Source: Metopolophium dirhodum
Taxonomy: Eukaryota > Arthropoda > Insecta > Hemiptera > Aphididae
Length of the DNA: 64,000 nucleotides
Reading direction: 5' to 3'
Assembly (NCBI RefSeq): GCF_019925205.1
Contig: NC_083568.1
Span: 23,000,393-23,064,392 of the forward strand
Shown: one piece after another, positions 1-14,678 of the stretch
How positions within the stretch are numbered: position 1 is the first letter of the stretch
How the letters are laid out: every line of letters starts with the position of its first letter
The notes under the pieces: generated by a model
The model's database searches: none
What the model saw: the letters and a program-made list of their open reading frames with translations, nothing else
What the model was told of the DNA's origin: nothing
Translations under genes and position numbers: made by a program

Positions 1-3000
1 AAATATTTAAAATAAAGTAAAAATTCAAACATTGATTTACTTCTGTTATTACAAAATATAATGTATTGATTTTAGATAGAATATTAGTTATTAATACTAT
101 TTTAAATTTTTATTATAATTAAGATTCATTATGCTGTTATTTAAATAGACACTTATTCCTTTGTAGTCTATTAAATCTTTAGTAAAACGATTTACTTCTT
201 AAATTACATTTTCCAGTTGCATTATTGTGATTAGTAAAAACTGTGGCAAAATGGACATCGCACGTTATTAATACACTCAATTTTATAATGGATTTGTAAT
301 CTAATTTAGGTAGCCGTTTTTAGATGGTGTTATCAAGATTGTTTTTTTATTATTATTATATTTTGATTATTCTGAATTTTTTTTTACAACGTTTTATATT
401 TAAAATTCATGAACATAACCAGTCGTGACTACAAGTTCTCGACACACACGTGGAATTTATTCAAGTGGAACGTGTGAAGCTCAGATTAAGCGATACACAA
501 GAAAAGTCTTATATTATTATACTATTAGTATGCGATTGCAATATTGTATATGACACACAACAGTGCGATATAAACGCGATACATAAAATGTAAAAAAAAA
601 GCCGTAGGAAGACAATTACTGAAATTTACAGAAACATCGCTTTGAAATAGTTACTATCAGTAATATAATAATCCGTGTAATAAAAATGACTAATGTCAAG
701 AATGTTTAAAGAAATAAAGTATTACTTTTATGCCGCAAAAAAAAAAATAAACCATCAACTAATAAGACGTATCTGTTTTTGAATATTTGAATGGTCTCTT
801 CGAATAAAGGTTTCAATGTACTTATATTTATTTATTTATGTTAATGAAGTATATGTAGATATTACGTGTTGTACGTTGCATCTACATACGTATATTATTT
901 AGGTACGTATATTATTACGGAATGTTAATACATTTTTGTATACTTCTATTAATATATTTATTTATGATGACAATGTATTATGTTTCAATAATTTGATTTT
1001 ATTAAAATAAAATAGTTTATATTATGATTATTATGCATTTATTATAGATTTTGTAAATAAAGCTAACTAAAGTTAAAATAATCTATATTAATTGTTGTGG
1101 TAAAAATAATAATACTCTTACGTGTTAACTCGATTTTAATTTAACTATTTTTATTTATTTATTTAATAATAATATTTTAAGACTCAGTTTTAATCACTTT
1201 CGTGGATTTATGAAAACTAATAAATATATTTGTTTATACTGTGAATATTCAACAGTTTTAAAAGACACACATTTAATTATTGATAAATTCATGTCGACAA
1301 AAAATAAAATAAACATTAATTATAAAGAATGATTGATTGCAACACACAAATAATAATATTATAACTGGTATGGACGTTATTAATTATGACTTATGAGGCA
1401 ACTCGAATGCATTATGTTTAATTTAATAATTTGATGAAATAAAATTTCTAAACAACAATCATGTACAATGCATCAATTCCAAAAATAAACAATATAACTA
1501 TTATTCCTATCAAAAACCGTCAATTAAATATACGTAACTCAATAATTATTGCTCCATTCATAAATAAATCTCATTGAGGAGCTAAAAAAATAAATGTCAC
1601 CTATATAAATTGTTGTACCTTATGAACGCACAAGCGATCAATATATTATTTACTACGACTATTAAAAAAATTTCTCCGGGACGCCGCAAAACTCTTATTT
1701 TTTAATATAATACTAATATTACGTATGCGATATTTTGGCGATTGATATGAGATCGAAGAATAACAAAAAATAACAATCGCATATGTCTGACAAAATAACG
1801 CCTGCGGGTACAGACTCCTGGTGAGTCTGCACGAAAACCATTGTCGTTGTCCGACCGACACGAACGAACTACTAATATCGTCTCCTACGGAGTGAACCGG
1901 TTGAAACGCCTAATGGTATTTACACACGCGAACGATACTTATATTCACCGAAGCAATCGAATAACACTGCAGCAGACGTTTGCGAGGTAACGTGAAACTT
2001 ATCGTTATTGTCCAGAAGAGGCCATAAAGTAGGCAATGTACAAGTCCACACGTGCTAAATATATATATGTATATATATATACACTCGGGAAAAAAAGATG
2101 AAATAAAGGTATCGTAATAAATAATTCATATTTTATGAGGTACCTATACCTAAGAATAATTTAAGACGACGTTTGCAACGAAACATATTTTCTTATAACT
2201 CGTCGAGTCATTATATAGTCAGTAGTCACATAATAATATTATAACATATTATGGTGTTTGAGCAATGTAAATGATCCAAATAACATTGTAAATAATTGTT
2301 TTCGAAAATAACTGGTCGTAATCAGAAGAAAATGCATATCGTGACGTGAAATTATCCGAGAGTTGAATACACGAAAACGAAGTATCCGCGAAATATTATG
2401 CAGGGCTTAGTACCTAAACTAATAAAATATAAGTAATATAAGTAAGACTGGTAACAGTACAAAACAGTACAAATGACATACAAATAAAAAACAGATTTAC
2501 AAAATGTACGAAATATTAAAATATTATTATCGTATTAACTATAAGACCAAAGACAATATTATAAAATTAATAGAAATATTTTTCAAAAACACCATGTCTT
2601 GCACTTATATTAACAGATAGTTTTTAACGATTTATATAAACTATTTTTTTTCAATATATTAATAAATATTTTTAAGAACTGTGTATGTTTAAACTTATTG
2701 TTTACCTAAACTTTTTATAGTTCCACCTAAACATGATAATGCGCTAATAGGATTACAATTTTAAATAACTATAGGCAAGTTATTTTGTAATGCATATAAA
2801 CAGTATTTAAACGTAAACTCTTTTCATATTATTTTAATAATATATAAAATATATTCATTTTATTTATACATTTTAATTTTAAGCACCCGTTATAAAGGAC
2901 AAATTATGCATTTTCCTCGCACGGCCATACGCATTATGCTTTTTAAAAAGTGTAAATATTATTATTATTTATGTTTCAGGATATGTATACCTCAGATAGT

Positions 3001-4831
3001 CATATTGGTATTAATTTAACTATCAACTCTAATACGATTTGGACGGTGTAGTTAAAAATATTATAAAGTAAAAACTATAAACAGTTATAATGTGAATAAT
3101 ATGACTGCCCGGAACGTTATAGAGTATGATTAAATATGAATTCTATTCATAATACTTATTCGTATGCTGTTATGAATTAAATTAAATTGAATATGAAAAA
3201 TATGTGAATATGTGAATGTGATAGACAAAAATGGTATTTGAATTCGAACGTGTACGCCCACAGGTCTTTAAACACATTTTAATAGACGTATAGAAATGAC
3301 TTATCTAAGTCGTTCAGTTCCACCTGTATATTTTATTTTTATTTTTGCTGATGAATTTCGTTTTGTAATGCAATAATAGAAAAAATAATAACACGATCCA
3401 TTGTACAACATAATTATTTTGTGATTTCCAGATCCGTGTAATAAAGTTTGTTTTTAATATGTACCTAATTAAATAATTTTAATAATTGATAAAGAAATTT
3501 GTCTTACTAAGTTAACGCATATTGCTTGTAGCGTGTTTTAATATTTTGATGGGTATAGGTGAGTACGCAACATTTTAACATTATAAATATAATAGACTAA
3601 TGACCTGAGAAGTCGAAGCCTTGTAACGTTAATAGAAAAAAAAAAAAAAAAAAAAAATATAATAGAATACTAGTCTTGAGGGTATAAAATCAAATCTAAA
3701 ACTTGATAAATTCGGTAAACATTTAATTCATTCCTGTCACGTAAGATAATTTTTAGACATAAATTATCAAAAAAAATATTATTTTTTAAATGCTATTATT
3801 AAAATTTGTTATATATGTTTTAGGTAGGTAATTGAATATACTAAATATACTACTAAAATGTCATTCAAAACGATAATATTATTATTATGTCGCTACCTTG
3901 CTCTGAATGTAAAATACTGCATGGTAGACTATAAATCTGACAACACCGTATATTATTTATGACTTAACTTTTTATTTAAAATTTAAAAAAGTATATGATT
4001 TTCTTACGATTTGTTGACATGTCAGAAAATTCGAATTTAGATTGTATAATAATATACAGTATAACACTTCAGCATAAGCAAATTGTATTCTTCTTACCTG
4101 AAAAATATAAATTATCAAATATAAAAAAAACCATTAATGTAATAAATATCTTTGATATATAGCAATATAGGTACCTAAAAATTATAGCCATACGATATAT
4201 TTTTTTTAATATTTATATTGCAAAACGGTTCATTATATTATAGTGATGTTGCGATTTTAAATAATTATAATTCAATATTTTTGAAAACTAAACATTACGG
4301 TTACGCGCCTTAGAAAACGTCAAGTAAATGATAATAATATAATGGCAAGAAAATAGTTTACACATTATATTTTCACCCCAACAGTAGTTCTTCTTGGTTA
4401 CAATTTATCATAGAGTATTAATTAAAAAACTTAACTTAAAAAAACAACGCCCTAATAGTATAATAGTATGGTTTTTAAAATAACCTAGGTTAAAATAAGA
4501 AACAATATTAAATTATATATTTTGTAGTAAAAAATATTCAAGTTGATAAGTCAAAGCAATTTTTGTGTTTAAACACATTTTAAAAGTTAAACCGAACGAT
4601 TGTATTAAGATAAACAAATCATTCTTTTTCAGTAACGAATGTTAAACGTTAACTATATTGATGTTTCGTGTGTACTATAGTACCTTATATCGTAATTTAT
4701 TGTTTTACTATACAATTACCGAAAATCTCACACTTCGATTTAATTATTTCTCCCTTATAACTTTTTGAAAGGCAAATAGGTAGGTACAGGAATTATTTTA
4801 TTTTGTGAAATTTCCATTTGAAGTAACGGCG
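1..4831. other. AT-rich noncoding DNA, no gene seen
   Basis: Very AT-rich sequence with no credible exon. The stretch around 1640-2000 is GC-richer but has no recognisable protein, and the frame there is not supported. It may be part of the long downstream intron of the SLC16 gene. Confidence 0.5.
3636..3657. repeat. Poly-A tract of 22
   Basis: An uninterrupted run of A residues. No retroposon body with matching duplications was recognised on its 5' side. Confidence 0.85.
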
Positions 4832-5068
4832 ATGAATAAATTAAACTTTATCGTCTATATTGTAATATTGTATATATGTATAGCTATTACGTTTGAACGC
4901 AAAACCCATATGGCAGTGCTCGAAAACGCAATCGACAAACCGTCTGTGGAATTGAAACGTATTAGTTCATTGTCACAACGAGCAGCAATAAAAAAGGTTT
5001 TTTTCACACATTTTCTCGGAATTTTAATCATGACAAACGCGATTACCTCAATCACTGCCGGACAGTAA
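4832..5068 (+). CDS. Hypothetical small ORF with signal-peptide-like start (78 residues)
   Basis: An ATG at 4832 starts MNKLNFIVYIVILYICIAI, a short basic n-region and a hydrophobic core like a secretory signal. About 50 polar residues (ERKTHMAVLENAIDKPSVEL...) follow, with a second hydrophobic patch near the C-terminal end. No family is recognised and no splice or promoter evidence was assembled. AT-rich DNA readily produces Ile/Tyr-rich hydrophobic runs by chance, and the codon content does not stand out from the surroundings. It is listed only because aphids encode many small secreted proteins. Probably not a gene. Confidence 0.15.
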   Translation: MNKLNFIVYIVILYICIAITFERKTHMAVLENAIDKPSVELKRISSLSQRAAIKKVFFTHFLGILIMTNAITSITAGQ

Positions 5069-8000
5069 ACATTTACAAATCGAGGGGGGGAGGCGACGCG
5101 TACTTACATATTGTATGAATTGTGTGTACCTATATCAGTATGGCTACGTGATTCGGGTGAATCAGCAATAAATCATATCACGAATTCCCCAAACACGATG
5201 TCCCAAATCAAACTGCGTGATACGAATAGGTTTAGGTTCTATGCCGATCGGATCGACACGAGTTTTTCCGCCCGATTTCCGTCCACACGAAACATTAAAG
5301 CATTATTTGCCGATTAATTAATAACAACGCTATAGATGCGATAGATAATAATGAAAACTAAAGAATATATTATAAAGAGAGATTTTTGTTATTCAAAACC
5401 GAAGAGTTGACCATCATTTTTCGGAGTACTCCTTTGCCACGACTCGACTAAGCCCATTAAAAAATTAAATATCCACCTATATAGGTGTATAAGTTATTCA
5501 CTACCAGTAGGTATATATAGTGAAACGAATGCGCTAGATATTTGAATTTTACACACTGAAATATACTCAGAAGCATATTTTTTTTCAGAATGTGAAATCT
5601 AAAATGATGTATGTTGTGGTCAAATTATAACTACATTGTTTATCAAATAAGGTAAAAATATATTTTAAAAAATGTTGATAGTTTTAAAAATAACGAGTGT
5701 CTCACAATAAAACAATAACTAGCCTGTATATTAAAATATCGTGCACTACCTACGTCTATGTGCTGAAAACCAGCTGTATATTATTCTGGCCTACTACATT
5801 ATTGTAATACAGACCAATACAGGTAGGTACAGTGTATACGGTCGATTTTGCAAAGGTTTGACTATATAGTGTCACTAAAAGGAATTTAAAACTCGTATCC
5901 TAACCTACACGGCTTTATCACATCGATTCATTTTTATGAATCCAATTCGTGAAGATCGAAATCAAGCGGAAATAATATAGTCTAATATACCTGCCAATAT
6001 TCGTGGCAAGATTTTTGCCTTTCATTCCCGGAGAAAGTGAGTTAAAGTACGCGTATATGCGTTTTGCTCACCGTAAGTTCTTTGTTAATTTATACCTACC
6101 TGCTACGCTATAATGAAGTTATTATTATTGATTAATTTTATTGCATTAAGTACTTATAAATACTGATTATATGGTCTCATAAAACTGAAAACAGGTTCAA
6201 GAATTTTAATTTATGACATGATAATAATCTTATTTATGACCACGAATATTATTGTTGCTATGTGTAAAAAATAAATCTATTGCTTAATTATTTATATTAT
6301 AATAATACCATATAATTGTTGAGCCACCGTTTAACTAAATAATTTATATAATTTAAACGAATTGACTATATTACATATTATATACATAATTTTAAACGAA
6401 TTTCGATTGATGAGGGGGGGAGTTTAAACAACCGCTCTACAGTCCGTCAGTAGGAGACAAGTTTATCTTGTCATCCAGGAAGTCACTATAATGTATGTGT
6501 TAAACTTGAATTCAGTGATAAATCAATGCACTCGAAAATGATTCTGAGCAAAAACTGTCTGATATTATATTAAGTATATTTTATGATATATTTATAATGC
6601 TATTAGAGTAATTTATTTTAATATTAGTTTAATACAGTTGGTTGAACTATTTTTTGACAAAAGCATTGAATTTATAATGTTGTTAATATTTAATTATTAT
6701 ATTAGTACCTACCTATAATATTTATTTATAATAAATAAATAATAATATTATTGTTATTGCCGTGTTTTGAGTCATTGCTGACTTACCGTTGAACTGTATG
6801 AATAGGTTCGACGTATAAATAAATATTATTTCGGCAATAGCTTAAAATGTTATTTATCTAGATGTTTTGAAAATATCATTGTTTGTATAAAATATAATAA
6901 TATTATACATAAATATAAATAGTGAATATTTCAAGCCTTCTCAAGAATAGTATTTTTGAATTACTTTTAACTAAATTTGTTATTTTGCATTTAAATATCT
7001 AATTTCGTTAAATGTCATTAAAACTATGTTTTTAATTTTAACATGTTATATATGTATACGATTTTAAAATTTCAGTTGAAAAACTGCTTAGCAGATACGT
7101 CTTATTAAATTTTCAATCTTTTGCTACCTACAAAAATTAAAGATTTTCGTGCTTTCGTCAACATTTAAACTAAAAAATTTTAAATAAAATCATGCATATT
7201 ATATAACTATAAAAAAAACCTATGTGGGATCTTATAATATATGTTTTAAATCACGTTTTATATTTTAATTTTTTTTATTCTTTCAGTTGTATTGAAAAGT
7301 ACTGGAAAACAATTACTTTTTACATCCAAGTGCAACTAAATCCAAATCCAATTTCCGACAAGAAACCACCCTCAAAGGTGAAAATCAAAGCATTTTTACT
7401 GCTCCAATAGGTGATAACACAAAGAAATAAAACGTAAAATCACTACGTTCATCGTTCAGTTCATATGCTAAAAAAAATTGTATGTAATTTACTTATTCTA
7501 TACATTTCAAACACTTTATACTTAGATAAAGGATATATATGTTTATTTTGTAAGATAAAACGATACAAACACTAAAATCTCTTATTTTGAAAATGTCCTA
7601 TGCATAATAACCAATAATTGGTACTACTATGCATAAGTAATAAGTATACTAGCCTTATTTTAGTTTACTAGTAGGTAATAGGTAATAGGTATGTTACAAT
7701 TAATTAATTTAAGATTATATAGTTTTAATATATTAACTGTAGTTATCTATGTACTTGAATTTTGATATGTAATTATTTATTATGAATTTGTATTATACTT
7801 TGCCAATTAGAAGATAATTCGTCTGCTAAATAGATAAACGGTAAATGTTCAGTTTTATTATATCGATTCCAATACTATATTATGATATATTATATATTAT
7901 AAAACAAAATTTGGTAATTTGGCATAAATTTAGTAGAATGTATTACTAAACTATATGCTATGTCTACTTATTTATTTCATACGGCAGTTAACAGTTTGGT

Positions 8001-11000
8001 TTAAGGGTTGTTCATATGTGTTTAGTGTTTTGGTAATGTCAATTTGAACACATTGAATAATATGAATAGGCAATATAGCATTAATTACTGGTCATATTAC
8101 ATGTTTTGATCGTAAATTATGTATGGAACCCAGAAACTTAGTATGTTCACAGAGTGCTGTTTTCCTAACTCGTATAGTATTCGGGTGGATCAATTATTGA
8201 TTTAGATGGACATTTCTATCATGGATTCTGTACATGAACCCATATAGTCTATTACCACGCATTGTGGGTATTTAAATTTGCTGTGTCATCGATCATTTTT
8301 AAATCCAAATATAGACAAACAAAAAAGAAGAAGAAACATTTTTATCTTTTGTCGGAGTAAGTGACAGATCATTTTTTTAATGACAAAATCTGACAGTGAT
8401 GATGACGTCCTAATATATTTCAACTTTCAAACCAGTAGGAGACAGCAACGGATAAGAATTGTAGATTGTATTTTGTTGTATTCTATTCCAGCATCGCCTT
8501 GGGGAGGGGGTAAGCATTGTGGAATAATATTTAGGCACGTACTCTGAGGGTACTCAACTCAAAAAGTACTCAATAAATAAAAAAAAATACAGAAAATAAA
8601 ATGTATTTTTATCTGTTTGAAATAATATTCTGATGTGTTTAAAAACCTTTTGTCAATATTAGAGTTTCGTGTATTGACACAAAAGTTAAATACGTAAATA
8701 AATTGCACTTTCATTACCACCAAATTTATATTAATAACGATATTAATCAGATTAAAACGAGACACAAGTGGGATACCCTGTTGGGCTGTATTATATACAA
8801 ACCGTTGTGTAAGGAAAATAGTATTTTATAGGATAAACTGGTGAAGGGACATAATGTTATGTATTCAATAATTAAACGCCCCTCTCGTTCTATAATATCA
8901 ATACAAAACTAACAATATTGTTAACTTTTACTGCGTAAAAATAAATACCACTCTTCAGTGATCACTGAAAAATAATTCTCTAGATAATTAACAATGGTAA
9001 TTGTTCATCATTGTTAAACCTTTAAAAATGCAAGGTTTCTATGTATTAGTTTAATAAATAGGTATAAGTGAAATAGTTATAAATTATTATAAAATATATG
9101 AAAGCGATTATTGTTGCTTTGAATTATTTTTAAAGGCGCTATTAAGACTTTTTTGAAATATCATATAAAAAAAAATGGAAATGTAAATAAATATTATCAA
9201 TCAAATTTTTTTTATGTAACGTTATTCAAATGGTCAAGACGTAATTAATATTGGCAATCCATCATATTACCAATAACCATTATAATAGGTACTTATACTA
9301 TTGGACTAGAATAATACTTATTCAATAATTATTGTAAACTGTGAATTCGTGTATAATATGTTTTTGCAATCTGCTAGGTGGCTATATAGTTAATTAAATT
9401 GTTCGTGTATTTTTACAAAATAATTATAGCATTCGCTAAACTTTTAATACAGAAATGTCATTCAGTATTTACTCCAAAAACATTAAAACTATGTAATAGT
9501 AGTTGGTGTGAATGGGATTGTTATTATTTAACTGTTTGCTTGAGTCTTAAGACAACCTATCCATAAAATTAGTGAACTAAATAAGATGTCTTAAAGTTAT
9601 TCTGATCAAACAATATCATTAAACAATGCACTCTATAGCAGCTTTAATAGGAATTTAAAATGATTGAACGGTAAAATGTAAACTCGCCAAATTGATGGAC
9701 CTAGTTTTTACAATATTAATAATAAACACATAATCTGTGACAGTGAGCTATAATTATTGTCAGATTTGAAAAAAAAATTATTCACTAGAGTATAATTATC
9801 CAACATTAAACCTGCAGTTTAATTAAGTTGTGGAATGATCTAATAATTACCGTGGTATGTTTAACATAAAACAAAAATCTACAAATTATAATCATGTTAT
9901 AAATTATTTTGATGAACATGAGTCCACCATGGTTATATAAATAAATTATTAAAAAAAACCAATAACAAAATACGCTAGAATAAAAACTCAATCTAAAACC
10001 AAATAAATTATGCGTTTTAATATTATCGTTATTGTGATGTTTATTTAAAAAATAATGAAACAAAGAAATAACACTATTTCATTATTTTTTAAATGGATAA
10101 ATAATTTTTAATTGGATAAATCAATTGTTAAAACTTTATATTGTCTTTGCAAAAACTGTTGAATTAATAATACGTATTAATAAAATAACTAAGAATATAA
10201 CCGTATACGGTTTGAGAGGGAGTGGGGTTAAATCAACATTTTGGAAGTAATAAGGACTTGTTAGTTTTGTAATTATTTATAATCGTATATTATATTATTA
10301 CAGTTAAATTATCAAATAAGCATTAAAAAATTAGTAAATAAAATAATGAATATAACTGTTGAACAAAATTAAAGAAGTTGATTGATATGGGGTGGTGGGG
10401 GGGAACCTTTCGTACGCCAATTAATGTATACTTATATTATCAACGCTCCAAATTTCACAATATTATGTACTTGAACTTAAGAAAGTAATACTAATTCCAA
10501 TCCATATATTATTATGTGAATTTCACAACAAGATCATATTATTGTTCTTTACTTTCTTTTTAATAAAATATCAGGTTTAAACGAAGAATATATATAGGTA
10601 ATTTTCTATAAATGGAAATATTTATTTTTTACTGAATTCAGAATAATTCTAATCAATATAATTACAACAGTATAAGTAATTATTGTTTTATTACAAAGGA
10701 ATGTAATTAATAAATATTGTTAAATGTATGTATAAAAAAATAATGTAGTATTTATTAATAAAAGCAGGTGAAAAATAATAATTGTTGTTTACTATAAAAA
10801 TAATTTTAAAGATATATAGAAATGTAATGTAATTTTTATTCCGAGTGCCGAGGAGAAAGAGTTAATTTCATTTTAAGTTCAACCATATTTTTTCCATGGA
10901 AATGTTGATATGAACAGTACGCGTAGCTCCCAAAATAATTGCATTACATCGGATATGTTACTTTGATACCTTGACAAAATGTTCACAATTTGTTATCATC

Positions 11001-14000
11001 AAATCATCAAAATTATAAATTTGGATACTCTTTTTGTGTTAAATATGTTTTAAAATTCACTTGAGTAGTTTGATTAATTATTGATGGCATATAATTAACT
11101 AATAGCGTACGTATTTTAAACAGTTTAATACAAATTATAGTTTAAAGATTATTAATTTGCAAACTATCAACACATTTTAAATTGAAAAAAACTACTAAAA
11201 CAAGTTTCTTCACAAAATCACTTTTAAAAACGCCTACACCACAGTGGCCCTACCAAAAAAAACTGTCTTTTAAAACGTGCGAGGAATGTCCACTGTTTTA
11301 AAGTTAATTTTATGTTTAAACGTTTCGTGAAAAACAATTTAATGAGCGAGTAAAAAAAAATACTGATACTAAAATGTATAAGATAGATCACTGAGTGGGT
11401 CTTTATAATTGTAAGCAATAATAAATTATTGAGTTCAAAAAACGATTCCAGAGAATTGTTCACCACAAAACATTCAAGGTTCAGTGAAAAAAATGCTTGC
11501 TTACATTTTATTCACTCTTATTTTTCTGTTTCCTCGATAAATTTTCAGAGATTCGAAAGTCGCGTTTTAAATTACTGCTAGTCCTCAATTTCTAATACAT
11601 ATGATTCTGTCTGTGATTTTTTTATTATTAGTCGAAGAAATGTCGATCTATGTGGCTATGTGGCTATGTCTAAAGTGAGCACGCGATTATACTCTTCTAA
11701 AACTAGCATCAAATCGTATATTATTCATATCTGATGATATAATATATTTATAACAACTATAATTTTTACCACGGACATACAACATTTTACCTGGTTTGGT
11801 AAGGACGAGAAACATTTATGTAACTTGTAAATATATATAGTACCTATATAGTATATATTCTTCAATATCGGTTTTTAAATTATAACTTAGACTAATAATA
11901 TACACTATAGGTACCTACCATTATTTTTTAATTTTAAATAATATATATGTTTATAAGTACATATATCTATAAATAGGTTAAATACATTTCCATATCAACA
12001 TAATGCGATTACAAAGGCCACTATAATATCAACAAAAACCAAAGTGAGCAATAATGAACAATTTCAAATGATCTTTTTAATCACAAATATGAAAATAAAA
12101 TCATATTTAATCACATCATTTTTAAATATCAGTATCAATATGAAGCTCTAAATATGTTTAAGCATTTAATTTTGAAAATATATTTATAATCATAGTGTTG
12201 AATAATGATTTATAATATTATATATAATATCAAAATACATTTGTTTAAGTCTATTATAAGTACATGCAGCCGAAGATATGATCTCAAAAAATGCGGTTGG
12301 ATAGCAGTAGTGGCATTTACAGCATATAAAACAAAATTACAAAACGCGAAGAGTAGTGAATTTGTTTGGGATATTGTAGCACGAAAAAAAAATGTTTATG
12401 TCCATATGACCATATATGTTGAAGTTTTCTGTGTAATGTTAGTTCTTGACACATGCCGGTGGATTCAGATTGTGGCGGGATTTATGAGAGTAGTGCAACA
12501 CCCTACTCCAGTATCACACTCAAGTACACTTAAATCTACGCAGACATTTAAAGTGATATACTTATGCAAATCAAAAAACACGCGAAAGAGAACCTAGAAT
12601 CGAGATTGAACAGACATGTAATGCTGGTGAAATTAAACGGAAAGGGCCAAAGGAAAAGTAGGAAAATTGGATGCTCAGATGTTTATCCACAGAGTGTAAT
12701 ATGGGACGAGCGTTTCACACAACTTACAACACCGTTAAATTCAATAAACGTGACCAATAAAATACACACTGAGACCCCCTATGACAATCTAGTATATTTT
12801 TAAATTTATGTTTTTCTCCCCACTTTAACATTTTCATCACGTATTTTTTGAATCTTCTTATAGAAATACATTTACAAATTTATATTGCACGCGCAAAAAC
12901 ATAAAATATAAATTGGATAGAAATGCGTGGTGTTTTTAATCGTTTTTTTATTTTCTCATCCTCTCGAAGTGTTATCAATACAATATAACGTAGGAAATAC
13001 AAAGGGCATCAAAGAAATATTCCAAAGGTTCAATAAATTGTATTGAACTTTATTGTATGTGTTGGTTACTTTGAATGCAAATAAATTAGTCATCTGACTT
13101 TGGTCGTTTCGTCAGCTTAGTTAACATTTGGATATCTTTGAAAACTAAAACAGAGAGTTGAACTGAACGCAATACACTCATAAGTGATAACTGACAAGTC
13201 ATACAAATTTACATTCTATCGTTGCATAAACACAACATTTAAGATGCCAAACTATAGGTATATATGTATTCCAAAGCACTCGGCGAGAACCAACCTAATA
13301 AGAACGAGGACAGTACAATTTGTTTTCGAAATTAAATATAATATTAGTAACAAATTGTTGCAAAGAATATTTAGTTTTTTTTCGTAACCAAATTGTGCCT
13401 ACATACTAAAAATAGAAATCAATATATGTTTATAATAGGTTAATAACAATTAACTTTATCGTTGAAGCGTTAATCATATTATAGTGTAGCGATTATGTGC
13501 TTGTTTTACCGGTTTTTCTGGAAATCTTTTTACGGGGGTCAGTAAAAAAAAGTTGCGCACCATAATATGTTTATGGGTTCAAAATTTAACAGGTACTAAA
13601 AACATTTAGTTTTTCAAGTTTCTATGTGCAGCCGTTTTAGAATAAACGGTGTTGGACAGAAAAATAACTGTAAATAATATAATAATGTAGGCTAACGTTA
13701 CAAACTAATTCGTAAACATTTTTTTTCAGTAAACTGAGAACATACTACACAGAACTATAAATATTAGTCGATTGATAGCTTATCAGTTATTTAAAATAAT
13801 ATGATATGTTACTCTCCCCGCTGAAACATCCTCCTACTTGTATAATAATATATATTGCGTTAATTTGTAAAATATTATGTATTGTTTATGTACCTATTTA
13901 AACGTTGCAATTCATATAATAATACTATTATAATATGATTGCAATAAAAATCGGAAGGCATTTCGTTATAATATTATTAGTATTATTACAACTATTTTAC

Positions 14001-14119
14001 TGTGTATAAACTACTGTATTTAATGCATTTTGTACGTTATGTAAAACTAAAATATTATCAAGACTTAACGCCAAACTTTTATTCATTGTTGGATATATAT
14101 TTTATTGGGAGGATATAAA
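5069..14119. other. AT-rich noncoding DNA with scattered repeat fragments
   Basis: Apart from the repeat fragment at 6482-6548, nothing is identifiable. G-runs occur near 5083, 6411, 8509 and 10387. A 130-codon ATG frame at 12205-12597 shows no family and ordinary AT-rich composition. The stretch at 7285-7440 is open and repeat-like but unassigned. Confidence 0.45.
6482..6548 (-). repeat. Dispersed aphid-type repeat, inverse fragment
   Basis: AGTCACTATAATGTATGTGT, followed by AACTTGAATTCAGTGATAAA and GATTCTGAGC, is similar to the reverse complement of 18725-18800 (the closing block of copy A). Only this part of the family is present here. Confidence 0.45.
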
Positions 14120-14678
14120 ATGCCCAAATTTTTGGTTGTGAAAGCTAAGTCATCATTCAAAAGTTATATTTTTCACGCCAATAAAATATTATCTTTACGG
14201 CACCAACCTTTCAATTTAATTGTATTATCTGAACATATGTTGTGTAACAGTAATGGTTGGTGTGAGGTCGCAGGAATGTTTGTAATCAACTACAACCAAC
14301 CGGGAATCTGACAATAATGACTTAAAACCTGCCACAATTGACAATCATTCGGAAACCGCATACAATGATAATGAAATTACTGTCCAAATATTTAATGAAA
14401 CTGGACGAAATGAGATTTTGAAATTTTATTAGCCAGAATTCGCACAAGTGATGGATAGAAATTCTAAAGGTTTTGTATATAGCAGAGACCGCAAAAAGTC
14501 ATATTTCCGCCGAAGGGATTATTTCCTAATGCATTTGAATGCGAATGTAATTTCCAGAGTTATGTGTGTATCACCACACATTTATTGCACATTTGCACAT
14601 AACTACCCTTTTGCAAACCATAAAAGCTTATTTCTTACCACAAAGTCAAGAGGCCATTGTTGTTATTGTAATGGTTGA
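14120..14678 (+). pseudogene. Decayed reading frame of unknown family
   Basis: An ATG at 14120 opens a frame (PKFLVVKAKSSFKSYIFHAN...) that stops at 14309-14311. From 14286 a second frame is open to 14678 except for a single TAG at 14430-14432. It contains DNHSETAYNDNEITVQIF and NSKGFVYSRDRKKSYFRRRD, then a Cys/His-containing tail. About 130 codons with one stop is unusual in such AT-rich DNA, and the composition (Asp, Glu, Arg, mixed codons) looks protein-like. One frameshift plus one stop would explain the layout. I do not recognise the family. It may be a transposon-derived or retrotransposed fragment, or chance. Confidence 0.3.

Noticed and set aside
1805..1835. Donor-like CTG/GTGAGT in a GC-richer patch
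   Set aside because: It lies in a small palindrome (AGACTCCTGGTGAGTCT) and no acceptor or coding frame supports an exon.
5083..5096. G-rich runs (also near 6411, 8509, 10387, 45153)
   Set aside because: They are isolated homopolymer-like runs without paired structure or repeat boundaries.
12205..12597. 130-codon ATG frame
   Set aside because: The composition is like the surrounding AT-rich DNA. There is no domain, no splice context and no regulatory signal.
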